NCBI RefSeq assembly: GCF_964355755.1
Contig: NC_092671.1
Span: 22,399,070-22,463,069, forward strand
Length of the DNA: 64,000 nucleotides
Direction of reading: 5' to 3'
From: Antedon mediterranea
Lineage: Eukaryota; Echinodermata; Crinoidea; Comatulida; Antedonidae
The notes below the pieces were generated by a model. It saw only the letters and a list, made by a program, of their open reading frames with translations. It made no database searches and was not told the origin of the DNA. Each line of letters starts with the position of its first letter. Within the stretch, counting starts at the first letter, position 1. This document shows positions 33,600 through 46,670 of the stretch, in pieces. Position numbers and translations under genes: made by a program.

Positions 33600-34095
33600 A
33601 TATAGCTTGCTGTTGTTTTAGCTATTCCAAATCCACTGTAAAAATAATTACATTTAATGCAAAGACGAATGTGAAAAACAGTGCATTATGGCGAAATAAT
33701 GAAATTATATTTGAAAACTATTTGCTAACAAATTTTATAAAAATATTAATTCACGACTGCTTTAATCTCATTCTTCCCTGATCAGTGATAGTGTAGTTAA
33801 AATTACTATCACACATGTTCTAGCTATTCCAAATCCACTATAAAAATAATACCATTTATAATGCTATGTAAATGGCGAATGTAAAAAAACAGACGTTAAG
33901 GCGAAATAGAAAAATTATATTTGCTAACAAATCTTAAAAATATTAATTCACGACTGCTTTAATCTCATTCTTCCCTGATAGTGTAGTTAAAACTACTATC
34001 ACACATGTTCTAGCTATTCCAAATCTACTTTAAAAATAATAGTACCATTTATCATATCAATTTTATCGTTTTACATTTATTTTAGTGCAATTAAA
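33600..34095 (+). repeat. ~190-bp tandem repeat, short array
   Basis: Three units starting near 33615, 33820 and 34010 with TAGCTATTCCAAATCCACT; each contains GGCGAATGTAAAAAA and ACGACTGCTTTAATCTCA. A longer array of the same family is at 41240-42480. Confidence 0.88.
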
Positions 34096-34129
34096 TTTTA
34101 ATTCAGTACAAACTGCAGTGCGCAATTTC

Positions 34130-36060
34130 ACTGCAGACTTCGTACGCGAGCTGCAGCTGTTTACCACTTGATTTGGACGCTTCTATTATTGATAAGGTAG
34201 TCAAAAAAAAGTGTACGCAGCCAGCCGGCCTACTAGGGCACGAACCTGCGGGGAAATTTGATTTAGGTAGGCCTATCTGTTGTATTGTATTGTATAGCAA
34301 TATACACTTTTTATACTTAGGCCTACTAGTTTTTCTTGGAATGTGGAAGGATGTCTTCGTATCAAATTAGCTTTGGATACAAACTGTTTTTTAAGTGGTT
34401 GTAACAATCATAATTCATATATATAATTAGGTAGGCCTAGGCCTAGCTAGGCCGGGCCTAGATAGTGTAGTAGGTAGGCCATACCTCCATGCCTAGGCCT
34501 AGCTAGTAGGCCACCTAGCTAGTCCTATAGGCTAGCCTATTATAGGCCGACCTAGTTGCCTAGCTAGGCCCTAGCCTAAAAAGCCTAGGCCTAGGCTAGG
34601 CCTATGACAGATCTGTTTTCTTCTTCTTTCTTTTATGGGAATAGGTTAGGGCTAGAGGCCTAGGCCTAGTAGTATTAGTTACCTAGCTAGGCCTAGGCCT
34701 ACTAGAGGCATATGCTAGGAGGCCCTACATTGTTAGTCTGTATCAAGCTAGCCTAGGCCTAAGACTCTATATTAATTAGGCCTACTACTAGGTCTAGGCC
34801 TAGATAGCAAATTGTTTTTCAGTTGACAGCTTTCTAACTAGGAAATGTAATTTTGGTTTAAGAGTTATTTTGTTTAGGCCCAGCAGGCTAGCCTACATGT
34901 TCATCCTAGTATTAGCCTATAGGCCTACCGATACCTAATAAATACAGTACAATCTCTCCGCATGTCCTATTAAACACCAAACAAGACTATTCAGGGTTAT
35001 ATGTAACAAGTACTAGCAAACGGATATAGATATAGCCTAGGCCTATATGCTTTTTATAAATCAACTTCAGTTCCAAAAAGTCAATATTTATATAGTTAAA
35101 AACAAATAATATTTAAATAACGCTAACTGTTACGCATACACATCTTATTTGATCGATTCAATATACAATATTTAATAATTTGAGATCTGTGCTGACTTGT
35201 CTGTGTTCTTGGGTGATTCTTCAGACAAGACACAAAGCCGTTGGTCACTGTCTGTACGACCTAATAATTAATAATTAATTTAACATTAGTAGAATTGTTA
35301 TTGTTTCTTCAGAAGAAAAAAATCTCAAAATGACCAACAGAAGACGACTGGATATGTGTTTTGAAGCTTCACATATTACAATACAAAGACCCGGATGGAC
35401 ATTTTGCTGTATTCTATTTGAAGGAAAAGGTAATCATATAATAGGCTTACTAATATTGTATGCAGTGTAGTGCAATTCAGTTTCAGCTGCATCAGTGGAA
35501 AATTCAGAATTTTAACACCAGACCATGATTTACTGGCTATTGTTAATCCGTGTTCCCTTTCTATCCTAACTGCTGTCTCTATTATAATCATTCTGAACTG
35601 GTTCTATTTGGTTTCTGCCATTATATCTTCCCTATGGGATGGAATTGGTGGCATCTACGTTGGCACCTCTCAGTAGTTTATAATACAAGATCTTAGTTTA
35701 GCTATAGCCTCATTAAAGGCATATCAATTTGTGTCTGCTGTCCACCACTTCTAATGTGTGTATAGCTTTATAGTCTTCCTTCTTAAACCATGTGATGGCA
35801 ATCATCTATTTAAGGTACACACATAGCAGCTGCAGACCTTCCTTGATATTAACAATAAATAAATTATATAATAAACTATATCAAACAATTAATATTCTAT
35901 CACTCTGTATTTATAATAATTATAGTTAGTTATAAATTGGTTATGTGACTCGTTTTTGTTTATTCAGATTTAATTGGTAGGAAGTCTTGAGGCACCAAAA
36001 TATGTTGTGAAAATGTGAACAAGGGTAACTTACAAAAAATACAGTAGATGCCTATTTCTT
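34130..36060 (+). repeat. Duplicated block beta, copy 1
   Basis: Matches 44140-46040 at high identity over about 1.9 kb, differing mainly in GGCCTA hexamer number. It includes an exon-like ATG segment (35330-35429). Its right part (35560-36060) also recurs at 37945-38560. Confidence 0.9.
35330..35429 (+). other. Exon-like first-exon candidate, copy 1
   Basis: ATG in context TCAAAATGA, encoding MTNRRRLDMCFEASHITIQR then PGWTFCCILFEGK, followed by GTAATC. The same segment is at 45292-45391 with identical coding. It may belong to the same unknown gene as the gamma exon pair, since beta precedes gamma in both tandem units; this is inference. No family recognised. Confidence 0.35.
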
Positions 36061-36841
36061 TTCAAGGGAGCATATGGAATTCCTTGTTAATCTGTGTCCG
36101 ATGTTCACAAGATAAGGTCATTTCAAGGTATTTTTCATTTTATATAAATTTCTCTTTTGGTAAACCAGATTTTTAAATTTCACATTAATGAGCATGAATT
36201 CATTTTGTTTTGATTTTTTTCTCTACAATATTCAGGAGAATGTTCAGAATGTTGTCGCAACTGGAAAAACCAATCCTTAATTGTATTATAGACAAGGTGT
36301 TATATTATTATATTGTAAATCATCTGATCATAGTCAATATCAAATTAGTTGTTGTGATTTAAAAACAAATGCTATGTTAAAATGCTGCTATGTAACTTGA
36401 GTGTTGGTGTAGTAATGTGTCATTGTGTCTTTACACAGGAAACCTATTAATTGCCAAACTATGATTTGATATATTTTTGTTCGCTATTGATTGATGATAT
36501 GGATATAAAATCAGAAAATGTGGAGCTGAGCAGAGTTGATGAATGAAAAGCTTCTCAATCAAATTGACAAACTGAATGAAGTGGTTGCTGTATGGAGTGT
36601 AATTGTAAGTTTCATGTTTAATATTTATATTTAATATTGAAACTAATAAATTCCACCCATATTCATGTGATGTATGTTTTGATATACAGTACTCCTATTT
36701 CATATATTTTTTTTTTAATTGGATATTACTGTCAGCAAATTACCTAATTCTGGGATTTGTCTGTTATTATAAATGTTGACTATTGTTTTGTACATATTCA
36801 CATACATGTGTTTTTCTGTTTATTATTTTCTTGTACTGTAG

Positions 36842-36953
36842 ATCTGCCAGATGTTTTACGTAAACATGGCGATTTTTTAGCAGATGTGTCCACCAAACCA
36901 TCGTCCATGTTTTCCAGATCAATTGCGACAATCTCTGGCAAAAAGAATCCTAG
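36842..36953 (+). pseudogene. Exon of an unrecognised gene, copy 2
   Basis: Encodes DLPDVLRKHGDFLADVSTKP then SIATISGKKNPR between CTGTAG and GTAATT. Differences from copies 1 and 3 include C to F and R to P changes. Confidence 0.4.
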
Positions 36954-37199
36954 GTAATTCATCAATTCATTTTACAATTTATCTTCTGTTACAATAGGTG
37001 TTCAAAATTAATCATTTTTACGCCTTGTAATGAATTCGCTTATGGTTAATCTTGGCAATTTCCCTAAATACAGAAAGAATTTTATTAATTCATTCTTTTC
37101 TCAGTATAAAAGTAATTTAGAAGTTAGTCCCAAGTTTAAATTGACTTTTATTAATACAACAAACTAAATATTATTGTGCTGTCAGTATTTCTTTAATTT

Positions 37200-37880
37200 A
37201 TAGTGTGTTGCAATTTCCACTATCAAAGAGTTTCTTTAGCAATATCTTAATCATCATAATCTCGTTTGTCCACTTATGGTGCCAGGCCTTCTTGTCCTCC
37301 ACCTTTTTTTCGATCCCCATCTACAGTAGTATACCTAGGTCCACTTCTCTTCCATTATGCTTAATACAGTGTAACCATCTCTTTCTCGCCACCCCCTATT
37401 GGTCTTCTACCCATTCCTACTCTTTCTGCAATCCATCCGATTATAGCATTCTTCTCCCTCATCTTCATATCCCATACTATCTTAGCCTGCATTCATGAAT
37501 GTTATCCCTCATTTGTCTAACTTATAATTTCACTCCTTTCATGCATCTCATCTCAACAGCCTCCAGTTTCTTTATCTGCCATCGAGTTTCCGCCCCATGC
37601 ATGCCTACTGGTCTAGTCATATAGTCTTAACCCTGGCTCTAACTTCCTTGGTATCTCGTCATATATCACTCCTCTAACATTCTTCCTCATTTCCTGTTCC
37701 TTGCAGTCTTCTTCTTCAGTTCTCTGTTCTCATGCAACCAGCTGCCTAGATACGTAACCTACTTTAGTTGATATCTATATCTATGCCTGAAGACTCACAG
37801 ATTGCTGGCATGTTACACCTTTTTTCTTAGCCTTGCTCATCCTTCCTATCAGTTATTGGGTTTGTAACTGTTCATACAGC
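37200..37880 (-). pseudogene. RTE-like LINE C-terminal tail, copy 2 (antisense)
   Basis: Minus-strand motifs as in 28230-28870: YGAETRWQIKKLEAVEMRCM, VRQMRDNIHECRLR, RKSRNG and a following Arg/Trp-rich stretch. Multiple stops. Confidence 0.5.
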
Positions 37881-37944
37881 TCTTCACTTGCTTTCTCTTA
37901 GCGTACCTTGCAACTGACATAGCCTGCTTATATCATTCTCGTGC

Positions 37945-38560
37945 TTTACTGGCTGGAGTTCAAGTTATCTTCTAATCTCTTATTTCCATTTCACCCTCCT
38001 GTATTTCCTTTGTACCACCAATCATCCGTGTCCCTTTCTTTCCTAACTGCTGTCTCTATTATAATCATTCTGAACTGGTTCTATTTGGTTTCTGCCATTA
38101 TATCTTCCCCATGGGATGGAATTGGTAGCATCTACGTTGGCACCTCTCAGTAGTTTATAATACAAGATCTCATTAAAGGCATATCAATTTGTGTCTGCTG
38201 TCCACCACTTCTATATGTGTGTATAGCTTTATAGTCTTGCTTCTTAAACCATGTGTTGGCAATCATCTATTTAAGGTACACACATAGCAGCTGCAGACCT
38301 TCCTTGATATTAACAATAAATAAATTATATAATAAACTATATCAAACAATTAATATTCTATCACTCTGTATTTATAATAATTATAGTTAGTTATAAATTG
38401 GTTATGTGACTCGTTTTTTGTTTATTCAAATTAAATTGGCAGGGAGTCTTGAGGCACCAAAATATGTTGTGAAAATGTGAACAAGGGTAACTTACAAAAA
38501 ATACAGTAGATGCCTATTTCTTTTCAAGGGAGCATATGGAATTCCTTGTTAATCTGTTCC
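37945..38560 (+). repeat. Partial extra copy of block beta (right part)
   Basis: CCTAACTGCTGTCTCTATTA onward matches 35565-36060 and 45520-46040. It follows gamma copy 2 and is cut on the right by the DIRS-like remnant. Confidence 0.85.
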
Positions 38561-38579
38561 CGATGTACACAATATGAGG

Positions 38580-39233
38580 TCATTTAACTTCTGTTTTTAA
38601 CAACTGTTTTTGAAAAACTGCCCCATCAAGTTCCCATTCTATTTGGTCATTAAACTTCCTAGATTTTGTATCAGCAATAACATTTTGAATTCCAGGTATG
38701 TATTGAGCAGTGACAAATATGTCTCTGGGTATGCATCATTCCCAAATCTTTTGCCATAGCATTGCAAGCCTGTGATTTTATTCCCCCCCCCCCCCCACCC
38801 ATGTTATTTATATACACCACTGCAGTGGTATTGTCAATTTTTATCAAAACATGGCTATTTGAACTATTTACACAAAAGGCTTTTAGTGCAAACAAGGCAG
38901 CCTTCATTTCTAGATAGTTTATTTCATTTGACTTGATTTTTTTAATTTCCTTTGAATCCCATCTCCCTCCTATGTGATTAGAACCGTTTGACGCACCCCA
39001 TCCGAGGCCCGAAACATCACTAGTTAGGTTTACAGAGGGTACCCCATGATCTATTTTCTTTGTTACCGATTTAGCATTTTCAATCCACCATTTGAGATCT
39101 CTTTTAGCGGTTTGTGTGATGGCCATTTTTCTATCAAAGTGGCCCTTGTTTAGTCTCAGTGCATAGATTTTGTCTTTTTCAAGCCCACGGTAATGTAATG
39201 GTCCATATTGAAAACCCGGAAATAAAGATAAAC
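38580..39233 (-). pseudogene. DIRS-like retrotransposon remnant (RT end and RNase H)
   Basis: The minus strand encodes, in order, FPGFQYGPLHYRGLEKDKIY, then MAITQTAKRDLKWWIENAKS, VNLTSDVSGLGWGASNGSNH (RNase H first Asp), INYLEMKAALFALKAF (Glu), LIKIDNTTAVVYINNMGG (Asp) and, after a frameshift, AQYIPGIQNVIADTKSRKFN (last Asp). This block order is typical of DIRS/Ngaro-type tyrosine-recombinase retrotransposons. A 13-C run on the plus strand (38786-38798) adds a Gly stretch after INNMGG. No tyrosine recombinase or terminal repeats are visible. The element may extend right to about 39420. Dead fragment. Confidence 0.82.
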
Positions 39234-39420
39234 CAGTATTAGCTAGTGATATTGTTTTACCTGATTGGTAATGGTAAATGTCTATTCCACCTTTTTGGTT
39301 TTACCATCTGCAAGCATTCTTGTGACAAAGGGATATCATATAATACTACAATTTTTGTGGCAGTCTTTCACTAGAATAATTAATTGTAATCTTTTTTTCA
39401 TTTTGATTTAGACAATATGT
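39234..39420 (-). repeat. Dispersed repeat, copy 3, adjoining the DIRS-like remnant
   Basis: Matches parts of 26326-26560 and 29038-29235. Here it runs without a break into the DIRS-like RT end, suggesting that all three are pieces of one element family. Confidence 0.5.
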
Positions 39421-39904
39421 TTATCAATTCCTTTCCGTCTTTCCTTCAATGGAATTCACACCTTCCAATTCTGTATTTCTAGCCTTCATTCTTTGTACCT
39501 CCTGTAGGAAACTTCTCCGAGACAAACCTGTCCCCTCACCCATTCATTAGTTTTTCCCTCTGTACATCTAACTCTTAGAATTCTTCTCCAGTCTCATCTC
39601 AAATGCATCTATCATCAAGTTTTATTGTTCAATTACTGATCAAATAAGACATATTGATTTGGTAGCTGTAACTGGAGGTTTTATGACATATCTGATACAG
39701 CTGTATAACCCATCACCTAGTACTGATATGTTCAAGGAAATATTTTTTCCAATGGCTCTCATACTTATTCATATGTTATATGTTGTGTGTTTTGTATTGA
39801 AACTTGTTGTCATGAAAGCAGTCATTATACATAATTGTGGATATTTTTTTTTAATTTGTCGAAAAGATACAGATATATATATATATATATTTTTATGGTT
39901 CGAA
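39421..39904. other. No gene seen
   Basis: 39424-39560 is a copy of 29765-29950. A 98-residue plus frame at 39659-39955 is hydrophobic and low in complexity with no recognisable family. An (AT)n run is at 39868-39889. Confidence 0.5.
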
Positions 39905-41165
39905 TCTTTTCTTAGAGCATTTCTCTGCTTTAAAGGAGAATCAATAAATAAATAAAAAATACAATAACTTATAAATTATTGTTTTCTCATTTAGATCTTT
40001 TAAAAAGCTGAGAGTTTGGTGTGGACAAAAATATGTATACAGACGGCTATCCAGCAGTAACCTGTAGCAACGTCAACATAGCAATCCCGCAGACTAATTT
40101 CTCGCGTATTATTAGGCTAGAGAAATAAAAAAGATATATATATTTATATACATAAAACATCAATGTGAAAAATAATATTATTTATAGCATAATATTAGTA
40201 TTTATTATATTTATGGCAATATAAATGGCGAATGTAAAAAAACAGTAGGCCTATGTTAAGGTAAAATAAAAAACATATATGTTGACAAAACAAGTTTTAA
40301 TTCACGACTAATATACACCCTTAATGTTTTATTTGATTGGTGTGTACTCAAAATTCTCTGCTGCTTAACTAAAAAGTCATGAATTGCATGTCTGCTTTGA
40401 AAAAAAACCACCATAAACACAATTTTGCTTTAATGATAATTAACCAATTACTATTGTTTAGACTTTATTTTTTGGTGGTACCCTTCAGAATAATCTTAAG
40501 TCAAACAAACAATTGATAACATTGTTACCCAGGCCCAGTAGAAAACTATTTATATTGCGAACCCTTAAACAATCTGGGCTTCACAAAACAACCGTCCACA
40601 AAGGATATATAAGAAGATGCAGATGTTGTGTGGCACCCAGGTCTAAGTAATACTATTGAAACTATACAGAAATGGGTATGTTGTATTATCCTTGGAATTT
40701 AAACTAGTCCTAGAAATTCATTCTGCTCTTAAAGGGTTTGATAACTAAGCCTCATTCTTCTGACCTCGTACCTCCCGCTCGTTACCAAAAACATAATAGA
40801 CAAAACCTAATTGTAATAAAATCACTCAATTTATACAAAACCTGATTCTTTAATAGCCCAATTCCATATTATATTCAATTACTTAATGACTCATGAATTA
40901 TATATTGTATACCTGTAGTGACTACACAGAGCAGCCACTCTTCTGATTGGTGTTCTGTTGGCCATCTTCCAAGGATGATGCCATACGCCTCTAAGTTTAC
41001 TGTTTTATGTATTTCTCCTTGATTCATTGATATTTAAATTGCAATTTTTATATTGTAATTTTTTTAATAGTAAATATTCTTATTACATTACAAGCAATTT
41101 GGCCCTTTGAGCCACCATGTGTTGTATTGTTTTATGAAATAAAGTAACAGATACATATGTATAAC
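39905..41165 (+). repeat. Duplicated block alpha, copy 2
   Basis: Copy of 32380-33540. The section 40545-41165 is nearly base-for-base identical to 32920-33540, pointing to a recent duplication or gene conversion. Confidence 0.9.
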
Positions 41166-41239
41166 AACATTGTCATTTTTATATTATTTTGAAAAATGTG
41201 TTTTGTTTAGAAAATTTAATGATATATGCGGTATATAGC

Positions 41240-42480
41240 TTGCTGTTGTTTTAGCTATTCCAAATCCACTGTAAAAATAATTACATTTAATGCAAAGACG
41301 AATGTGAAAAACAGTTCGTTATGGCGAACTAATGAAATTATATTTGTTGACCAATGCTATGGAAATTAGTTTAAACTAGGTCTACACACATTTTCTAGCT
41401 ATTCCAAATCCATTATAAAAAATAATAATACCATTTGTAATGCAAATGGCGAATGTAAAAAAAAACAGACGTTAAGGCGAAATCGCAAAATTATATTTGT
41501 TGACAAATGTTATGGACATTTTAATTTACGACTGCTTTAATATTACTTTCCCTTGATATAGTGTAGTTTAAACTACACACTTGTTCTAGCTATTCCATAT
41601 CCAGTATAATGCAATGTATACCTAGGCCTAAATAGCGAATGTAAAAAAAAACAGACGTTAAGGCGAAATATAACAATTATATTTGTTGACAAATGACTGT
41701 TTTAATATCACTCTCCCCTGATGATAGGCCTATAGTGTAGTCAAAACTACTATCACACATGTTCTAGTTATTCCAAATCCACTAAAAAATAATAATACGA
41801 TTTACAATGCGATGTAAATGGCGGATGTTAAAAAAACAGACGTTAAGGCGAAACAGTAAAATTATATTTGTTGACAAATTTTATTAAAATTTTAATTTAC
41901 GACTGCTTTAATCTCACTCTTCCCTGATATAATGTAGTCAAAACTATTATCACACATGTTCTAGCTATTCTAACTACCATAAAATAATAATACCATTTAC
42001 AATGCGATGTAAATGGCGAATGTTAAAAAAACAGACGTTAAGGCGAAATAGTAAAATTATATTTGTTGACAAATTTTATTGAAATTTTAATTTACGACTG
42101 CTTTAATCTCACTCTTCCCTGATATAATGTAGTCAAAACTACTATCACACATGTTCTAGCTATTCCAAATCCACTAAAAACTAATAATACCATTTACAAT
42201 GCGATGTAAATGGTGAATGTAAAAAAAACAGACGTTAAGGCGAAATTGCAAAATGACAAATTTGATGGAATTTAATTCACGAATGCTTTAATCTCACTGT
42301 CTCCTGATATAGTGTAATTAGTTTAAAATACACACATGATCTATAGCTATTCCAAATCCACTATAAAATACTATTTATGCGATGTAAATGGCGAATGTAA
42401 TGGAACATTATGGAAATTTTAATTCTCGACTGCTTGATCTCACTCTCCCCTAATATATTGAAGTCAATATACCAAAAGGA
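41240..42480 (+). repeat. ~190-bp tandem repeat, long array
   Basis: About seven units beginning near 41250, 41393, 41586, 41762, 41958, 42155 and 42345 with CTAGCTATTCCAAATCC; each has GTAAATGGCGAATGT and CAGACGTTAAGGCGAAAT. Units decay toward the right end. Confidence 0.9.
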
Positions 42481-44139
42481 ACAATAATTGATCTCTTGAT
42501 TAAGAAAATTGAATTAGCAGCCAACGTTTCACCAATAAAAATTATTGTCGAACCCAAGAAAATTTATCATAGGCCTACTTTTTATTAATAATTACGATAT
42601 AATCATGTTTTGTATTAATAATGATATAAATGACTATAATAATTTGTCTTATTTTTTTGTGATATTGTCCCTTAATACTATTTGACGACTCAATTGCTGT
42701 CCATGTCCCTTTAATAGCGGTTGGCTATAGTGTTAAAACATAAAAAAAAACTCGTTTATCGGGAAACATTCCCCTGGAAAGAGCTACCCCCCACCCCAAA
42801 CGAGGGGTTCTCCTATAATATAAATGTATAGGCCCTACACTTAATAGCTTATGAGAAGATAAATTTACTACACAATGTTATAATGTAAAAGAAAAATACT
42901 AGTGTCAATTTTTTTTTTAAATTAACTTAGGCGCACTTTTAGTAAAAAAATGTTGTAAATGTATTATAGAACCATAGGCATCATATTTTGAAAAATAAAA
43001 AATGTCCAAATCATCTAAAAATTTAGTAAAGTACCCAATTTTTATACTAAAGATCAATAAATACATATAAAATTATTGTACCAAATTTGAACAAAATTGA
43101 CATTGGTTAAGTATTTTTCCGCGATGGTTTTTTTAATGATGTTTTACAGTTTTATTTTATCCAAATAATACTAAATATCTATTACTAATAAAAATCTAAC
43201 TTTCCGATATACTGTATTAAAATTTTGGAATTAAATACTCTTTTATGAGTGGAACACACTTATGCTATTAAATATTAAATGTAATGTAATTATTAGTCAT
43301 TAATTCGATATTATTTGACTTTTTTTCCCCTTTTATTTGAAACATACGCGAAATAATAAGAGAGGACGCTGTTTTACTGGTAATAGATATGGTTATTGTG
43401 TGTTCTATTCTTCCGCTCGAGTATTCTTTAACCCCACAGACTACATCGTTTAGATAACGAGATCCTAAATATTTTTGTATTCTTATACTATAGGAAAGGT
43501 GATTCCATTTTGCTAAAGGAACCTTTAGAAATACAATAGCTTTATTTATTTGTAGTTTATTCAACAAGAAACGGAAACTAAATATCTAAATAAATAAAGT
43601 ATAGAAATAATGAATTAAATTAAAAAGTACTTTTAGTACGATAAAATGTATTATCAATGGGCAAAATATGTAGCATTGATGCCATAAAAAATAAATTGAC
43701 AAGTCTCGGTAAATATGTAGGCTTAGCTCGTGGTTCAGTGTAGCGGAGGAAATTCACTTTAGCTGCGTATCCTTATCACCACTCCGCGAGAGAAATTGGC
43801 CTAACGGGTAGGCCTAGGACTTGTAGTGTGGGGGGCCTAGCAAGTCAAGTAGAGTGCCTCGGCCTCCCTAATTAGGTAGAATGTTAAGTTAGACCAGGCC
43901 ATTTTTAAATAGGGCTGTATAAAGGAAATAGTTTTGGTGGTTCTACTTAGGCCTATATATATTTATTTGTATTAAATGATTTACCAAATCCTATTATAGG
44001 ATTTGCCTACTTGAATATACCTTAACAGAAAAATTAGTAATGAACTAATAATTACTTCTACGGGAACAAATTTATCGACGGAGCAAAAAATATCTGCATT
44101 CTTAAACAATAAGTTGACGAGTCTCAAAAAGTGTAGGCC
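42481..44139. other. No gene seen
   Basis: AT-rich sequence up to about 43700, then GGCCTA-bearing sequence. The 99-residue minus frame at 43268-43567 (MLNKLQINKAIVFLKVPLAK...) has a normal amino-acid mix but no start context, splice context or family that I recognise, so I do not call it a gene. Confidence 0.5.
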
Positions 44140-46040
44140 TTAGCCGGCCTTGGGCACGAACCTGCGGGGAAATTTGATTTAGGCCTAGCCTAGGTAGGCC
44201 TATCTGTTGTATTGTATTGTATAGGCCTAGCAATATACACTTTTTATACTTAGATAGGCCTACTAGTTTTTCTTAGAATGTGGAAGGATGTCTTCGTATC
44301 AAATTAGCTTTGGATACAAACTGTTTTTTAAGTGGTTGTAACAATCATAATTCATATATAGGCCTAGGCTAGGCCTAACTAGGCCTAGGCCTATGCCTAG
44401 GCCTAGGTAGGGCCTATATAGGCCTAGCTAGGCCTAACTAGTAGGCTAAGCCACCTAGGCCTATAGGCTAGCCTATTATAGGCCGACCTAGTTGCCTAGC
44501 TAGGCCCTAGCCTAATAAGCCTAGGCTAGGCCTATGACAGATCTGTTTTCTTCTTCTTTCTTTTATGGGAATAGGTTAGGCCTAGCTAGGCTACCTAGGT
44601 AGGCTAGGCCTACCTAGGCCTACTAGAGTATTAGTTACCTAGGCCCTAGGCCTACTAGTACTACTAGAGGCATATGCTAGGAGGCCCTACATTGCAATGT
44701 TAGTCTGTATCAAGCTAGCCTAGGCCTAAGACTCTATATTAATTAGGCCTACTACTAGGTCTAGATAGCAAATTGTTTTTCAGTTGACAGCTTTCTAACT
44801 AGGAAATGTAATTTTGGTTTAAGAGTTATTTTGTTTAGGCCCAGCAGGCTAGCCTACATGTTCATCCTAGTATTACTATTAGCCTATAGGCCTACCGATA
44901 CCTAATAAATACAGTACAATCTCTCCGCATGTCCTATTAAACACCAAACAAGACTATTCAGGGTTATATGTAACAAGTACTAGCAAACGGATGTAGATAT
45001 AGGCCTATATGCTTTTTATAAATCAACTTCAGTTCCAAAAAGTCAATATTTATATAGTTAAAAACAAAGAATATTTAAATAACGCTAACTGTTACGCATA
45101 CACATCTTATTTGATCGATTCAATATACAATATTTAATAATTTGATATCTGTGCTGACTTGTCTGTGTTCTTGGGTGATTATTCAGACAAGACACAAAAC
45201 CGTTGGTCACTGTCTGTACGACCTAATAATTAATAATTAATTTAACATTAGTAGAATTGTTATTGTTTCTTCAGAAGAAAAAAATCTCAAAATGACCAAC
45301 AGAAGACGACTGGATATGTGTTTTGAAGCTTCACATATTACAATACAAAGACCCGGATGGACATTTTGCTGTATTCTATTTGAAGGAAAAGGTAATCATA
45401 TAATAGGCTTACTAATATTTTATGCAGTGTAGTGCAATTCAGTTTCAGCTGCATCAGTGGAAAATTCAGAATTTTAACACCGATTTACTGGCTATTGTTA
45501 ATCCGTGTTCCCTTTCTTTCCTAACTGCTGCCTCTATTATAATAATTCTGAACTGGTTCTATTTGGTCTCTGCCATTATCTTCCCCATGGGATGGAATTG
45601 GTGGCATCTACGTTGGCACCTCTCAGTAGTTTATAATACAAGATCTTTGTTTAGCTATAGCTTCATTAAAGGCATATCAATGTGTGTCTGCTGTCCACCA
45701 ATTCTATATGTGTGTATAGCTTTATAGTCTTGCTTCTTAAACCATGTGTTGGCAATCATCTATTTAAGGTACACACATAGCAGCTGCAGAACTTCCTTGA
45801 TATTAACAATAAATAAATTATATAATAAACTATATCAAACAATTAATATTCTATCACTCTGTATTTATAATAATTATAGTTAGTTATAAATTGGTTATGT
45901 GACTCGTTTTTGTTTATTCAGATTAAATTGTCAGGAAGTCTTGAGGCACCAAAATATGTTGTGAAAATGTGAACAAGGGTAACTTACAAAAAATACAGTA
46001 GATGCCTATTTCTTTTCAAGGGAGCATATGGAATTCCTTG
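44140..46040 (+). repeat. Duplicated block beta, copy 2
   Basis: Copy of 34130-36060, from CACGAACCTGCGGGGAAATT to the TTAA at 46041. Contains the exon-like ATG segment 45292-45391 and a GGCCTA-rich part with more hexamers than copy 1. Confidence 0.9.
45292..45391 (+). other. Exon-like first-exon candidate, copy 2
   Basis: Same 33 codons as 35330-35429, followed by GTAATC. Identity of the coding part matches the high identity of the surrounding duplicated block, so it does not by itself show selection. Confidence 0.35.
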
Positions 46041-46044
46041 TTAA

Positions 46045-46670
46045 AGACCCCTTCCCTGCAATTTTGGACGTTTTTTGGAAAATAATACATATATATCACT
46101 TTAAAAACATTAAACCATGTCATTCCTTGTCTTAAATGTACGTTTTATGGTAAATTATGATAAAAAGTGAGAAACAATGCACTACCTAAGTAGCTCGCGG
46201 CGATCGAACTCTCGTGGACGGTCTCAGGCCTAGCCTAGCTAGGCTTAGTTTTGTAGGCCTAGCTGGTAAACATCGGTAACGTACGAACATCGTACGCTAG
46301 CTATATACCTAGCCTGACGTTGTATAGTTGCTGCATTAATTGTCTTTCTATTTTTGCCAGACTCCGTTGATACAAATTGGGGAACACCCGGTATTTTCGC
46401 TGAAAAGTTAGGAGTCTTCCATTTGTTTTGGCTTCACGATCGATCGAAAAGTGGGCGAATTACAGGTGAAAAACAAAAATATCAATCCGCGCGCAATGCA
46501 TTTTGGGATTTATAGCGGGCCGCTATAATTATTAAAATCGATTTATTTTTCACATTTTTAACCGTTTAAAGACGAAAAAAGTTATCGCAATAGGACCATA
46601 TAGTATTATTTTTACATTAAATATAGTTTGTGATCTTAAATTAGATCTAAAAAACGTAGGGAATGGGGCT
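46045..46670. mobile_element. TTAA-type MITE, copy 1 (filled site)
   Basis: 626 bp flanked by TTAA at 46041-46044 and 46671-46674. Terminal inverted repeats start AGACCCCTTCCCT on the left and, as reverse complement, AGCCCCATTCCCTACG on the right. Related positions at 36092, 29016 and 38549 have a single TTAA with uninterrupted flanks (CCTTGTTAATCTGT), so they are empty sites. No coding capacity. TTAA duplications fit piggyBac- or Kolobok-type mobilisation; which one is unknown. Confidence 0.9.

Larger units (their letters stand above)
36090..37880 (+). repeat. Duplicated block gamma, copy 2
   Basis: Same order as gamma copy 1, but lacks the SINE and flanking 250 bp (deletion at about 37030). 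Contains the exon pair (about 36550-36604; 36842-36953, with two or three substitutions relative to copy 1) and the antisense RTE-like tail (37200-37880). Confidence 0.85.

Noticed and set aside
43268-43567. 99-residue minus-strand frame
   Set aside because: Only its length supports it; AT-rich surroundings make such frames expected, and I recognise no family or splice context.
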